Source: a virus. From it: DNA of 54,931 nucleotides. The stretch covers positions 1 to 54,931 of the IMG/VR virus record IMGVR_UViG_3300035180_000859; one strand, written 5' to 3'. Both the position numbers and the translations under genes were made by a program. How positions within the stretch are numbered: the first letter of the stretch is position 1; every line of letters begins with the position of its first letter. Positions 41,227 through 51,376 of this stretch are shown here, piece by piece. The notes below the pieces were generated by a model. It had not been told where the DNA came from, ran no database searches, and saw only the letters and a program-made list of their open reading frames with translations.

Positions 41227-43113
41227 TTACGTCGCCGACTCGACCGCGAGGGAATTCATCCCGGCCATAGCCGCGCCGGCCAAGTTTGCGTGTACCGTGG
41301 CGTTCGCCGTGTGGAGCTGGGCGATGGTCTTGCCGTAGTTCTGGGTCAGCTCTGCTGACTTCAGCATCGCCTCAACGCTGAGCTGACCGTTCTTGATGGC
41401 AACATCCGAGGTGGCCCTGTAAAATTCGGTCTTCGTCTGGGCTTGGGCCACCGCAGCGGACACCTCAGCCTGAAACGCCACAACCTGCTGGCGCTGGTTC
41501 TCCAGCTGAGTGCGGGCCACTTCGCCCTTAGCCTGCACAACGGTCTTGTAGCCGTCCATGGTAGCCGTGTACTGCTTGGCCCGGGCGTCGTTGGTGGTGG
41601 CTGCAGCCTGCGCCACCGCGGCTTGGGCGTCAATTGAAGACTTGTACCCGAGGACCCGAGAGTTGTAGGCCTGTGCCTGCACGCCATAGGCCTGAACCTT
41701 AGCGGTGTCGCCAGCAATTTGGGCGGTATAACCCTGCCATTCAGCGGTCTTGGCGCTCACCTGAGCGCTGTAGGCCTGGACCTGGGCCTGAAACACATCG
41801 ACCTTGATTCGCTCCAGCGATGCTTTCGACACTGCAGCCTCGACCTGGGTGCGGTACATGGAAGTCTGAGCGGTCAACACATCAATGCGCGCGCGGTAGA
41901 CGTTCACTTTGGCCATGTCCACCTGGGTCAGTGCCTGCAGCGCTTGAATTTCGGCCTTGTAGACCTCGATGCTCGCAAGCGCCGCTTGAATCAGTGTCTG
42001 GAATACGCCAGCCTCAGTCCTGTAGCCATCCAGCCGCGCAGAATACGCCCGCACCGTGGCATTGTAGGTCTCCACCAGCGCATTGACCACGCTCTGCGCG
42101 TAGGCGGACGCCTGACCGTTCAGGCTGATCAGGTTCTGCATATAGCTCATCGTGGCGCCGACCATGGCAGTGCGCAGCCCGGTGCTGGTAGTCACGGCGA
42201 ACTGCAGGTTTTTCTGCTCCATCTCAGCCTGCATCACGACGATCTCGCTGGCAGCCCTGGCGTTGTTGTCTGCCCCACCTTGACGAGCCTGCTGGGTGGC
42301 CGAGAACAGCGCACCGGTGGGCATAGTGAACCCGCGTGTGGCTGCGTCGGTCAGGCTCTGATCGCGTACGCGCAGGGCCTCAGCGTTGTTCTTGCTGCGG
42401 GCGCGGGCGTAGATGGCGTCTTCGACTGCCATGTTCAGCCCTGTGCCGCCAGCTAGGTAGGTGCTGAGCTGCGCCTCAATCTTTCCCATCTGGCTGTGGA
42501 ACTCGGGGTTGAGCTTGGTCAGTTCCGCATCCACGTAGCCGTTGACCATGGTGACAAACTCAGGCGCGGCTGTGTGGTAGGCGGTGTCCAGCGTGGCGGA
42601 CAGGTCGCCGGGGGCATTGCCTATGTCTGTAGGTTTCACACCGCCGAATGACGGCATCACTGTGGCCGGTGCGGTCGGGATGACGTAGTCCATCATCGTA
42701 GGTGCTTCAGGGGTGATCAAGCTCGGGGCGGTAGGAAACGCTGCGCTCAGGTCGACGGTAGGTAGCGACGCGGTGAACTCCGCCAGCTGGCTCGGTGTGC
42801 TGAACGACCCGGGCGTAGGGGCCACGGCGGTGAACTCGGGCGTCGTACCGGTGATGATGGCCGGGATGTCCTGGAACGTCAATGTGGTGGTCGGCTGCGT
42901 TGGCAGGTCGAGCGTCACACCGACGAGGGTCGGGGCGGTCATCAGCGGCAGCGTGCCCGGCTGGGCAGGCAAAGCCAGCGGGTTGAATGTGACGTTATAG
43001 TAGCCAATCTGCTGAACTGCATCGATAGCTGCAGACACTGCAGAATCCGCGTCCGTAAGCATAGTCCCTGCATAGCCCCTAGCCTCGGTGATGAGGGTTG
43101 TTGCTTGTGTCAT
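41227..43113 (-). CDS. coiled-coil virion protein
   Basis: A 628-residue protein. After a Pro/Thr-rich first ~190 residues, residues about 190-600 form long helices rich in Ala, Gln and Val with coiled-coil periodicity (AQVQAYSAQVSAKTAEWQ). Likely a tail or internal structural protein. The gene ends 38 bases before the next one, with no clear terminator between. Confidence 0.65.
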   Translation of the reverse strand: MTQATTLITEARGYAGTMLTDADSAVSAAIDAVQQIGYYNVTFNPLALPAQPGTLPLMTAPTLVGVTLDLPTQPTTTLTFQDIPAIITGTTPEFTAVAPTPGSFSTPSQLAEFTASLPTVDLSAAFPTAPSLITPEAPTMMDYVIPTAPATVMPSFGGVKPTDIGNAPGDLSATLDTAYHTAAPEFVTMVNGYVDAELTKLNPEFHSQMGKIEAQLSTYLAGGTGLNMAVEDAIYARARSKNNAEALRVRDQSLTDAATRGFTMPTGALFSATQQARQGGADNNARAASEIVVMQAEMEQKNLQFAVTTSTGLRTAMVGATMSYMQNLISLNGQASAYAQSVVNALVETYNATVRAYSARLDGYRTEAGVFQTLIQAALASIEVYKAEIQALQALTQVDMAKVNVYRARIDVLTAQTSMYRTQVEAAVSKASLERIKVDVFQAQVQAYSAQVSAKTAEWQGYTAQIAGDTAKVQAYGVQAQAYNSRVLGYKSSIDAQAAVAQAAATTNDARAKQYTATMDGYKTVVQAKGEVARTQLENQRQQVVAFQAEVSAAVAQAQTKTEFYRATSDVAIKNGQLSVEAMLKSAELTQNYGKTIAQLHTANATVHANLAGAAMAGMNSLAVESAT

Positions 43114-43116
43114 GGT

Positions 43117-44988
43117 TTAAATCCTTCGTGTCAGGTTGTGAACATCGAGCTCGACGGCGTCGATCTCGCAAGTGCCGGTGCCCGAGGCGGCCAGCGCGTA
43201 GTAGCGGGCTTTGAGCCCTCGGCCGAAAGACTGCCGATGATTCTGCGCCAGCGCACCGCGCGGGGTTGTGAAGCTGTAGGCCACCGGCGCTTTCTCCCCG
43301 GCGCTCAGGGTGATGTTCGATGCCGGCCCGAACCGGCCGCTGAAGTACGCGCTGGCGAGGGTCTTCAGGTTGGGGTTCTTGAAGTCGGTCATCGCAGTCT
43401 CCACTGCCCATGGGATCGGCGTGGTGTCATCGGTCGTGCCTTCCAGGAGATAGAGCCCCGTCGAGTTCGCACCGTAGTAGCTGTTCTTGTAGCGCACGAC
43501 ATGGGTGAACGGGAAGTTCGTGTAGTGGGTCATCTCGTCGATGGGTTCAACCCCCGGGCGCGGCGTGTGGTTCAGGTTGACCGCATAGGCCTCGTAGGTC
43601 GCCACGACGGTCGCCGTGCCGATGGCGGTGAGCGTCGCCATCGGGGCGATCAGCCAGGCCTGCGCCGTAGCGCCAAGCTGGGCCGCCGGGGCCAGCAGAT
43701 TCGCGGAGCCATGGTTCTCGGCGGTGGCACTGGCAGAGAGCTGGAACAGGGGGCAGGTGATCTGCGCACCCCCGATGCCACCAGCGGTACCGCTCGCCTG
43801 CAGTGTCGGGCTGCCGGTCAGGGTAATGCTACACACTGCGCCACTGTAGCCAATCAAGTTCGGGCTGGGGGCGGATAGGTACGCCCTCGCCATGGCCGAG
43901 ACGGCGCCGGATGCAGCGAGCACAGGGTTAGGGGCGGTGAGATCAGCTTGACCCCAGATTGTCACAGTGCCGGCGGCTGAGAGCGTCGAGCTGGGCGCTG
44001 ATGCTCTGGCGTTCGCGCCGGTCGTTATGGTGAGCAGCGGGGGTGGGGCGGTCAGGAACGCAGCCTGTTCTCCGTAGGAGTAATGGGCGGTTGAGTAGAG
44101 GGTCGGAGACGGAGCAGAGAGGGCTGAATTGGCCCCACCGTAGCCAGAGACCCGCGCAGCGGGGGCGGTGAGCGATGAGCTAGCTCCGCCATAGCCGGCG
44201 ACCTGCGCAGCGGGGGCTACAAGCCGGACAACCACGCTCGGCCTCCCAACGCCGTAGGCGGCGGCGGAAGGGGCTGTGAGCGTGGCCGTCGCCCCGCCGA
44301 AGGCTACAAGCGTTGCGGATGGGCTGACGATGGCGGGGGGTATGATGGCGTTGGCTAGACCGGTTGTGTGCGGCTCGTCGACAATGATGGTGCCACCGAT
44401 TACCATCTCGATCGAGGACATCCCATACGCGCTGTATAGCGGGTTGTACGCGCCATAGACTGTGTTCCCACCGCCTATAGTGGTGGTCCCAGCTCCGTTA
44501 AGCAGCGTAGCGACCTGCTGTCCATTATCGACCAGGATGCGGAGCTCATATAGCGTGTTGGCGGTCAGCGCTATCGGAGCAATGTCAGATACTGCCTCGA
44601 ACAAGGCTTCAGTCTTCAGGGTCCAGACTCCTGAAGTGTCGCCAGCGAGCGTAAACCTGAACAGTCGACCGCCCGAGCTTATCGTTACAGTCAATCCTTT
44701 GTGACCTGCTGCGCAGGCACCCACATTAGGGCCAGTCGTGAACAGTAGAGTAGTCGTTCCACGGATCGGACCACCATAGCTGACGCTATCGAGCCCGTAC
44801 TTGGCTGTGCCAAACGAGCCGGTGTTCACCTGGGCAGCGCTCATGGCGCCGTTCGAGACGATATTGACGTCGCTGGTCACCCACCCTAGCCCGCCATAGG
44901 GGGTGTCGGGGATATGCCCGTTCAGCGTACCGTTCGCCGCCGTGAAGTAGTCATACAGGAATGTGGGGTCTGAGGGTGGAGCGAACAT
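43117..44988 (-). CDS. repeat-containing tail protein with LamG-like N-terminus
   Basis: A 623-residue protein. The N-terminal ~200 residues resemble a concanavalin/LamG lectin fold (FDYFTAANGTLNGHIPD-like opening, ELRILVDNGQ). The middle is a run of short repeats of about 20 residues ending in TAPSP/SAPSP-type steps, suggesting a beta-rich fibre. The C-terminal part is less repetitive. Likely receptor-binding or tail-fibre related; not proven. Confidence 0.6.
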   Translation of the reverse strand: MFAPPSDPTFLYDYFTAANGTLNGHIPDTPYGGLGWVTSDVNIVSNGAMSAAQVNTGSFGTAKYGLDSVSYGGPIRGTTTLLFTTGPNVGACAAGHKGLTVTISSGGRLFRFTLAGDTSGVWTLKTEALFEAVSDIAPIALTANTLYELRILVDNGQQVATLLNGAGTTTIGGGNTVYGAYNPLYSAYGMSSIEMVIGGTIIVDEPHTTGLANAIIPPAIVSPSATLVAFGGATATLTAPSAAAYGVGRPSVVVRLVAPAAQVAGYGGASSSLTAPAARVSGYGGANSALSAPSPTLYSTAHYSYGEQAAFLTAPPPLLTITTGANARASAPSSTLSAAGTVTIWGQADLTAPNPVLAASGAVSAMARAYLSAPSPNLIGYSGAVCSITLTGSPTLQASGTAGGIGGAQITCPLFQLSASATAENHGSANLLAPAAQLGATAQAWLIAPMATLTAIGTATVVATYEAYAVNLNHTPRPGVEPIDEMTHYTNFPFTHVVRYKNSYYGANSTGLYLLEGTTDDTTPIPWAVETAMTDFKNPNLKTLASAYFSGRFGPASNITLSAGEKAPVAYSFTTPRGALAQNHRQSFGRGLKARYYALAASGTGTCEIDAVELDVHNLTRRI

Positions 44989-47142
44989 TTAGATGTGCCC
45001 TATGAATGAGTATTTCTCGGTGTGGGGATTAGCCTCTCCGGACAGCAACGCGCCTGGGCGTTCGGTGGTTACGTTGTGGGTTGGTACGCCGTCGATCAGC
45101 TCTGTGTTGAGTATGCTGACTGCCTCAGAACTTCCGAGCATACTGCACGCGACCCTGAACGGGTCAGTGGGCCATATGGGGAAGTTACGCCAGTATTTGC
45201 CTTCATTCACAATCAACGTGCTATCCAGGCCGGGGTAAGTGTACTCCTGAGTAGGGCTATTGGGCGCCGCTGTCAGAACCTTGTTCTGGTAGTAAGCGTC
45301 GGCAACGTAGCGCGTATACCCCCACTGGCCATCTGCCCCCCACTCAAAGGGGCGATACGTAAGGGAGGCGTGTGCATTGAAGAGTATGGGGCTGATGTGG
45401 GCGAAGCCGTCAAGATCGAATTTACCTACGAGGAGCGCGGACAACTCAGGGAAGAGCCCATTGTGCACGGTAGTGCCTGCATGATAGTAGTCCATGTCGT
45501 AAGCATATACCGTGTCGGGTTGACCGGGGGCATTCGGGTCATATGAGTTTTCGACCACCCCGCAGTGGTATATGTATACGTACGTCTCGAAGTCCTGGTA
45601 AGCCGCACCCTCCCTGAATTGGACATACCCGTCGCGCATCCCGTCAGCCCAGACGGCGCTGCTCAGCCCCACGTCTTGTGTTTTGTCGGACACGCCGACA
45701 TACTCGAAGGTGTTTACTGTGGTGGTGACATTAGACGGCGTGCCGCTCGGGCGCATGGTGCCGTAGTTTACGTCGGTGAACCCGCTCGCAATTGATACAG
45801 ATGGCAGCAACGTCCGCTGCGTCACTGTATAGCCATACCGCATCTCGGTAAGGTTTCCTGTGGCCACATATCTTTCCGCCCCGTTTGCATAAGTAGGGGA
45901 GATGTTATATGGAGGGGCTCCGCCAACAGCGCCAGTGGTGCCGGCGGCGTCTGACCTTATTCGCACAGTGTCCAGTACGCCATTTATATGGCACACCAAG
46001 ATCGGCGTCGTCAGCGCTGTGCTGGCAAGGTGTGCGGGTTCGGAAGTCGCTATTACCTTACCCGGCATTGGAGCCATCAGGCTGGTGGTCGGATCGAAAA
46101 AAGCAAAGGGTATATCGCGCGCCACGCCACCATCACCCCACCACCACAGTGGACCGCTCTCCACCAGTACCAACGCGGCTGACCCGGTTGCGATGGGTGA
46201 GTCTGGCAGGCGGGGCAGGTTCGTCATACCTATGAGAATGTCAATCCGGTAATGGTATCCCGTTACCTCACCGGCGCCGTCCGTCGCATAGCAGGTGTTG
46301 TGTGCTTCGCTCCCGGTGTCGTTGAACGACCAACCGAGCGCGGAGCTGTAGCCGCTCTTCGTGAAGTAGGGGCTCATCTCAGCCGCTGTCTTGAGCTGGA
46401 GCACGTCGCCGCTGGTGATGGCGGCGGTCAGCGCATCCCCGGTAGGGAAGGTTGCCCCGGTAGGGGCACCACCGAATGTCTCTCCTGCGACCCTGATCAC
46501 GTCCTGCGGGCTTGCGACCATTTTCGCTTTTGTGAGCTGCGCGCTGAGCGGGAGTGGCATTGCGATCACGCCGTTCGTGCTGCTGATCTCCAGCAGCCAG
46601 ATGCGCCCATCAGCCGCCGTCACGGCTCCGTGGCACCGCGCCCAGTGGAAGTCGTAGACAACCTGAACGCCCCGGCCATATCCGAGGACGAACTGCACGA
46701 CTTTTGCCATCATTCCTGAGTACATGGACGAGACGACATGGGTGTATTGCGAGCCTGTACCTACGCTTAGCGAGGGGGCGGCCTCCACCACCAGACGGCC
46801 CATGTCGTGGAACGCCGTCGCACTGCCGCCACTGGCGTACTTGCTTGCCTGCGCGGTCGCCTTGAAGTCCCGCAGGACCCTCACCGGTAGCGTGTCTGGC
46901 GGCGAACCATCCGGCACAGGGGGTTCGAATATCTGGCCGCCTCTGATGGCACCACTTAGGACTGACACCCTGTCCTCAATCCTGATGTACTCGTGCCCCG
47001 GCTGGATGCGCACCTTGATCGACACGCCATCGACCTCATACGATTGATCCGCGTAGGGTAGCCCCAGCTTCTTGAGCTTGGTTACGCAACTACGGGCGAA
47101 GGGCAAGAACCGCTCTCCGCCCAGGATCAGTCGATGCCCCAT
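44989..47142 (-). CDS. structural protein, unknown
   Basis: A 717-residue protein, beta-rich, with no recognised family. It sits between the repeat-containing tail gene and a small structural gene in the leftward late operon, and its stop abuts the next start. Probably part of the tail. Confidence 0.6.
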   Translation of the reverse strand: MGHRLILGGERFLPFARSCVTKLKKLGLPYADQSYEVDGVSIKVRIQPGHEYIRIEDRVSVLSGAIRGGQIFEPPVPDGSPPDTLPVRVLRDFKATAQASKYASGGSATAFHDMGRLVVEAAPSLSVGTGSQYTHVVSSMYSGMMAKVVQFVLGYGRGVQVVYDFHWARCHGAVTAADGRIWLLEISSTNGVIAMPLPLSAQLTKAKMVASPQDVIRVAGETFGGAPTGATFPTGDALTAAITSGDVLQLKTAAEMSPYFTKSGYSSALGWSFNDTGSEAHNTCYATDGAGEVTGYHYRIDILIGMTNLPRLPDSPIATGSAALVLVESGPLWWWGDGGVARDIPFAFFDPTTSLMAPMPGKVIATSEPAHLASTALTTPILVCHINGVLDTVRIRSDAAGTTGAVGGAPPYNISPTYANGAERYVATGNLTEMRYGYTVTQRTLLPSVSIASGFTDVNYGTMRPSGTPSNVTTTVNTFEYVGVSDKTQDVGLSSAVWADGMRDGYVQFREGAAYQDFETYVYIYHCGVVENSYDPNAPGQPDTVYAYDMDYYHAGTTVHNGLFPELSALLVGKFDLDGFAHISPILFNAHASLTYRPFEWGADGQWGYTRYVADAYYQNKVLTAAPNSPTQEYTYPGLDSTLIVNEGKYWRNFPIWPTDPFRVACSMLGSSEAVSILNTELIDGVPTHNVTTERPGALLSGEANPHTEKYSFIGHI

Positions 47143-47150
47143 TTAGGAGC

Positions 47151-47606
47151 TTACTGCGCAGGGATAGTGAACGTAAAACTATCCAAGGTGGTCGGCGCAC
47201 CAACAGCGATCGAAATATTCGACAGGTTCAGGTCCGCACCAGACACGGCAATGGAACCGTCCAGACGTGGTAGTGTGGTTGTGGCCAAGCCCGTATCAGC
47301 AGCATTGCCCCTAAATCGGAACCAGCCAGCCGTTCCGGCAGCAATGCCGTTAAAGCTCCACACACCAGACTTCGATACCGAGCCGGATGAAGCTGCGGCA
47401 AAAGTCAGACCGTTGGTGGCAACACCGTCGGTAAACGCGCCGGAGTTCAGCGTTACGATGCCCAGCAGCGTGCCGGTCACGGCATCGTCCGCCGTGGCCG
47501 GTTGGGTGCCGCTGTAGATGTCGATGACGCCGTTGGCGAAGGTGGCGGCAAACCCCGTGCCGCCGGCGAGGTTTGTGCGCAGCTGGGTACTGAGTCGTAC
47601 AGTCAT
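47151..47606 (-). CDS. small virion protein
   Basis: A 151-residue, beta-rich, Gly/Ala/Thr-rich protein (IYSGTQPATADDAVTGTLL, WFRFRGNAADTG). The pattern recurs in phage structural clusters. Likely a decoration or tail component. Function unknown. Confidence 0.6.
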   Translation of the reverse strand: MTVRLSTQLRTNLAGGTGFAATFANGVIDIYSGTQPATADDAVTGTLLGIVTLNSGAFTDGVATNGLTFAAASSGSVSKSGVWSFNGIAAGTAGWFRFRGNAADTGLATTTLPRLDGSIAVSGADLNLSNISIAVGAPTTLDSFTFTIPAQ

Positions 47607-47615
47607 GATGGTTCC

Positions 47616-48764
47616 TTATATAGAGTTGAATGCCGACCCACCCTGCTGAATCACAGAGAGGTAGCGTTTTTGTCCGCCTGTGCGGATCACACAACCTCCG
47701 GCGCGAACACCGGGGGCGACACTGACCTGTTTTTCGGTCAAGTTCGTGAAGGGCAACGCCGCGCACAAGCCGCGGAGTGTCCAGAAAAGTAAGCGCTCGC
47801 CGTCGCGGCTCCAGTGTTGCCCTGGTATCACGCCATAGTCAGCCATCTGGTCGAGCTTGGTGCCGTCGTAGGCGTAGACCCGCGACTCTGTGCCAATCAG
47901 CAGCGCACTGTCGTGCGGGGCCAGCATATGAACGTGGCCTGGCACGATAATGAAGTTGCTATTGAGGTTGAACAGGTGAAAACCCAGCGCTTCGGTAAAC
48001 CACAGCACGGTCTGGTCTTCAGGTGCCATATATTGGGCGGCGTAAACCCGCCCCCGCCACGCCTGGATCACATCAGTGCCAGGTGGCAGGGGGTCGAGAA
48101 AAGCATTGAGCAGGTCGCGCCCGAGGGTGTCGGGACTGGTGTTGAAGGTCAGGGCCGTGGCGCGGGTGTTGGCAAAGAGCTGGAACACCTCGCTGTTGGC
48201 TGGGGCAATGTAGATGTTGGTTCGTGCGCCTGCCACACTAGGGGTGGCACTGATCTGCAGCGCCTGGCCTTCGGTCAGTGTGATCTCAGCTGCACCGCCC
48301 GTACCGGTCTCACGCCCGTCATCGAGTACATAAGTGCAGCGCACCTGGTAGACACCCACGGGCAAAGAGCCCGTGACCGCGGTGACCGCGGGGGCGCTCG
48401 GCGTCGGCCAGGCCCAAGGCAGCACGGTGTCGTCGGGCATGATCACGCCGCTGTCGGTGCCATTACTGAAAAACACCTGTTTGTTGACCTCGCACCAGGA
48501 CATGGGCGCAGTCGAACTTAGAGCCGCGATGATCTTGCCAGCGAAGTCCTGAATATTGGCGGCCGTGGCCAGGTATATGCGGCTGAAGTCGAGGGTGCTG
48601 TAGGCGCTAGCAAACCCACCTGCGCGGCTCAGGGCGTAGCCACTGCGCTTGGCAATGCCGCCGGTGTCAGTGATGTTGATGTTGTCCGCTTGGACGAGCC
48701 AGGACATGTCCAACCGCATGGGGTCAGATACACTGTTCAAACCTTTAAACGCCTTGATGTCCAT
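47616..48764 (-). CDS. P22 gp10-like tail hub/nozzle protein
   Basis: A 382-residue protein starting MDIKAFKGLNSVSDPMRLD and followed by LVQADNINITDTGGIAKRSGY, the opening pattern of the P22 gp10-like tail-hub family in short-tailed phages. The rest is beta-propeller-like with many Gly, Asp and Trp. It would form the tail tube end. This is the main reason to suspect a podovirus. The call is by pattern. Confidence 0.7.
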   Translation of the reverse strand: MDIKAFKGLNSVSDPMRLDMSWLVQADNINITDTGGIAKRSGYALSRAGGFASAYSTLDFSRIYLATAANIQDFAGKIIAALSSTAPMSWCEVNKQVFFSNGTDSGVIMPDDTVLPWAWPTPSAPAVTAVTGSLPVGVYQVRCTYVLDDGRETGTGGAAEITLTEGQALQISATPSVAGARTNIYIAPANSEVFQLFANTRATALTFNTSPDTLGRDLLNAFLDPLPPGTDVIQAWRGRVYAAQYMAPEDQTVLWFTEALGFHLFNLNSNFIIVPGHVHMLAPHDSALLIGTESRVYAYDGTKLDQMADYGVIPGQHWSRDGERLLFWTLRGLCAALPFTNLTEKQVSVAPGVRAGGCVIRTGGQKRYLSVIQQGGSAFNSI

Positions 48765-48792
48765 AGCCTCATTCTATCTTAGATATTAGATG

Positions 48793-48844
48793 CCGGGAGG
48801 TTGGTTTCCCAGGCACTACTCTGGTCACGGTCCGCACCTCCCGG
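48793..48844 (-). promoter_or_regulatory. structured intergenic dyad in late operon
   Basis: CCGGGAGGT (48793-48801) and ACCTCCCGG (48836-48844) are complementary over 34 bases. The gap between the 111-residue gene and the tail-hub gene is 116 bases. No T run is seen on either side. It may be an attenuator or RNA-processing site. Confidence 0.45.
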
Positions 48845-48880
48845 TGGCGTTCAGGTACAACCCTGAGACCTGATGTTTGC

Positions 48881-49216
48881 TTACTTCGACACGTCCTGCG
48901 TGAAGATGTACTTGTCCTTGCCAAGGGTCTCGATGGTGCCCGCAGCGTCAGTGAACTGGATGTCGAAGAAATAGGTGTCGGGCACCTGGTCGGCCTGCGT
49001 GGCCGTCGGAGTGAACGAGACTTTCCCTGCTACCGGGTCGAGGATGACTCCAGTCAGGCTGAACAGGTTGTTAGCAGCAGATACCGGGTTTTCCTCCGGG
49101 TCCACGGTTAGCTTGAAGGTACCGCCGGTCACGTCTACCGCTGTCTTGGTGGACTTGTTGATGACGTTGATAATATCGGCCCGGGTGTCGCCCCGGAAGC
49201 GGGTGATGGTGGTCAT
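48881..49216 (-). CDS. small structural protein
   Basis: A 111-residue beta-rich protein beginning MTTITRFRGDTRADI, similar to short phage tail/baseplate proteins with Ig-like or BppU-like folds. Its start overlaps the preceding repeat-protein gene by four bases. Probably a tail adaptor. Confidence 0.55.
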   Translation of the reverse strand: MTTITRFRGDTRADIINVINKSTKTAVDVTGGTFKLTVDPEENPVSAANNLFSLTGVILDPVAGKVSFTPTATQADQVPDTYFFDIQFTDAAGTIETLGKDKYIFTQDVSK

Positions 49217-51372
49217 GTGATCGAAACTCCTGTCGTTGGCGGTGAAGTGTTGAAGGTGCGCTCGTCGTCGTCTCTCACGAACGCCCTTGTCATCAAAGAT
49301 AGAGTGTAGACGTATAGCAGGTCCTGCATCACGGCCATGCGTTGGTTGTAGTCGAGGGTGTAGCTATGCTGGTTGTCCAGTAGGTCAAAGCCCAACTCGT
49401 TGGCCACCAGACCATAACCGTGTGGCTGCAGCCCTAGTCCAGTACCACTGAAGAACAAGCCACTATCGTTTCCGGTCTCAGTCGCTGCGAACATGCCGAG
49501 TACGCGGGCTTCACCTGAGAACACTGCGGAATCGCTGCCTGTCTCTGTGCCAGCCAGCGTGCCGGTCGAGAGCGGCATCGAGGCGTAGGCGTAGAAAGTA
49601 TCAGAACCGGACTCGGTGGCGGCCGTGGACCCAGAGACAGGTACCTTACCAGCGACGTCGCAGATGTCAGCAACTGATTCGACGCCAGCCAGCGCACCCT
49701 GCACGACTGTGAAGCCAGGGACAGCGAGCACGTCGGTGCCGGACTCTGTGGCGATGAGGTCGCCGGTCGACTTGACCATCCCGCCTGAGGCAGTAAAGGT
49801 GTCAGCCTGATCGGTCGCGGCCAGCGTGCCGGCAACGACCGCGACACCCGAAGTAGCGAGTGAGTCTGTGGTGGGCTCAGTGACGTTCAGCGTGCCTTGG
49901 GCGACGGCGATGCCAGAGGAGATAAAGGTGTCGGTACCTGTCTCGGGGGTGATCAGTGTACCGGTGGACAGAGGCGTGATGCCTGAAGCCGCGAGCCCAT
50001 CGAGGCCAGGTTCAGTGCCAGCCAGCGCACCTTGGGCCAGGTTTGTAGCCGCAGCAACAATGGTATCAACGCCCGCCTCGGTAACATCCAGCGCGCCTGC
50101 AGCAGGGGCCGCGCCTGATGCAGCATAGAACGTATCGGCCCCGGCCTCAGCCGCCGCCAACATACCCTGAATCAGCACTTGGGCTGCCGCGGTCAACGTA
50201 TCGGCCCCCGGCTCGGTTGTTGCCAAGGTAGCCTGGGCCAGCGCAGCTGCGCCCCCGATGAAGCTGTCAGTGCCGATCTCGGTGACAGCCAGAACGCCCT
50301 GGGAGAGGACCGCTGTACTGGCGGTGAAGTTGTCAGTTCCAGACTCTACGGCACTCAGGTCACCAGATGCGGTCTGACCTGCGGCGGCGTAGAACGCGTC
50401 AGTACCAGACTCAATCACAACCAGCGAACCCTGGGCCAGTGCATAAGCAGAACTGCTGAAGTCGTCGGGTGTGTCCGTCGCCGCCAGCGAACCCTGAGAG
50501 AGCGCAGAGGCTGAAGCAGCTAGCGTGTCAGAACCAGACTCTGACGCCGCCAAGTTGCCGGATGCTGTCAGACCAGCGGATGCCGTGAGAGTGTCAGCGC
50601 CTGACTCTGTAACGGTCAGCGAACCCTGCGTCAGTGCCGATACGGATGACACCAGTGAGTCGGCGCCGGGCTCCGTCGCTGCCAGTGACCCAGATACCGC
50701 ACTCGAGCCGGCGGCCGTATCGAACTGGAGCCAAGTGACCTTGGCGTCGATAGCACCTGTGCTGCTGCCCGCAGAGGCCAGTGCGTCGGGACCTGACTCG
50801 GTGACGACCAATGTGCCCTGTACTAGGACTGCCCCCGGGGCCACCGCTGTATCAACGCTGAGTTCTGTAACGACTAAGTTGCCCTGTACGAACACCGAAG
50901 TGTCCACCGTGGACACATCGCTGCCCGACTCCGTAGCAGATAGGTCGCCCTGTGCGGTTAGCGCAGCAGATACAACGAATGTGTCTGTACCGGATTCCGA
51001 GGTCGATAATGTGCCTGATGACACTTGCCCTGCAGTCGCGTAGAGCGTATCTGAACCGGGCTCCGTGGCTGTCAGGCTGCCCTGCGTGGGTACAACACCC
51101 GAGACAGCAGCGATGTCGGTACCCGCCTCGGTTACTGAGAGCTGGCCCTGTGCCAGGTTTGCCGCAGATGAACCGAAGGTATCGAATATGGCTGTCTCGG
51201 TAACAGCCATGGCACCCTGGGCCAGACCGGCCGCTGCACCTACAAAACTGTCGTTGCCTGACTCAGTGGCAGCTAAAGTACCAGACGCGCTCGTGCCCGC
51301 CACTGCGGTGTCGAACTGGAGCCATGTGACTTTAGCGTCAGCCGCACCAGCCAGCGCGAGCAGCAGCGCCAT
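49213..51372 (-). CDS. tandem-repeat tail protein (27 units of about 22 residues)
   Basis: A 719-residue protein made almost wholly of a repeat of roughly QGTLAxTESGxDTFxAxAxxLA. I count about 27 units, in two blocks that each begin near DAKVTWLQFDTA (about residues 12 and 208). The end (about 640-719) is unique sequence. Such repeats suggest a long beta-helical or beta-solenoid fibre. Probably surface-exposed and host-facing. Repeats may vary in copy number between isolates. Confidence 0.75.
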   Translation of the reverse strand: MALLLALAGAADAKVTWLQFDTAVAGTSASGTLAATESGNDSFVGAAAGLAQGAMAVTETAIFDTFGSSAANLAQGQLSVTEAGTDIAAVSGVVPTQGSLTATEPGSDTLYATAGQVSSGTLSTSESGTDTFVVSAALTAQGDLSATESGSDVSTVDTSVFVQGNLVVTELSVDTAVAPGAVLVQGTLVVTESGPDALASAGSSTGAIDAKVTWLQFDTAAGSSAVSGSLAATEPGADSLVSSVSALTQGSLTVTESGADTLTASAGLTASGNLAASESGSDTLAASASALSQGSLAATDTPDDFSSSAYALAQGSLVVIESGTDAFYAAAGQTASGDLSAVESGTDNFTASTAVLSQGVLAVTEIGTDSFIGGAAALAQATLATTEPGADTLTAAAQVLIQGMLAAAEAGADTFYAASGAAPAAGALDVTEAGVDTIVAAATNLAQGALAGTEPGLDGLAASGITPLSTGTLITPETGTDTFISSGIAVAQGTLNVTEPTTDSLATSGVAVVAGTLAATDQADTFTASGGMVKSTGDLIATESGTDVLAVPGFTVVQGALAGVESVADICDVAGKVPVSGSTAATESGSDTFYAYASMPLSTGTLAGTETGSDSAVFSGEARVLGMFAATETGNDSGLFFSGTGLGLQPHGYGLVANELGFDLLDNQHSYTLDYNQRMAVMQDLLYVYTLSLMTRAFVRDDDERTFNTSPPTTGVSIT

Positions 51373-51376
51373 CTAC

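Noticed and set aside
46900-46945. A T-arm-like GGTTCGAATATC for a tRNA
   Set aside because: It lies within the coding frame of a structural gene and shows no cloverleaf.
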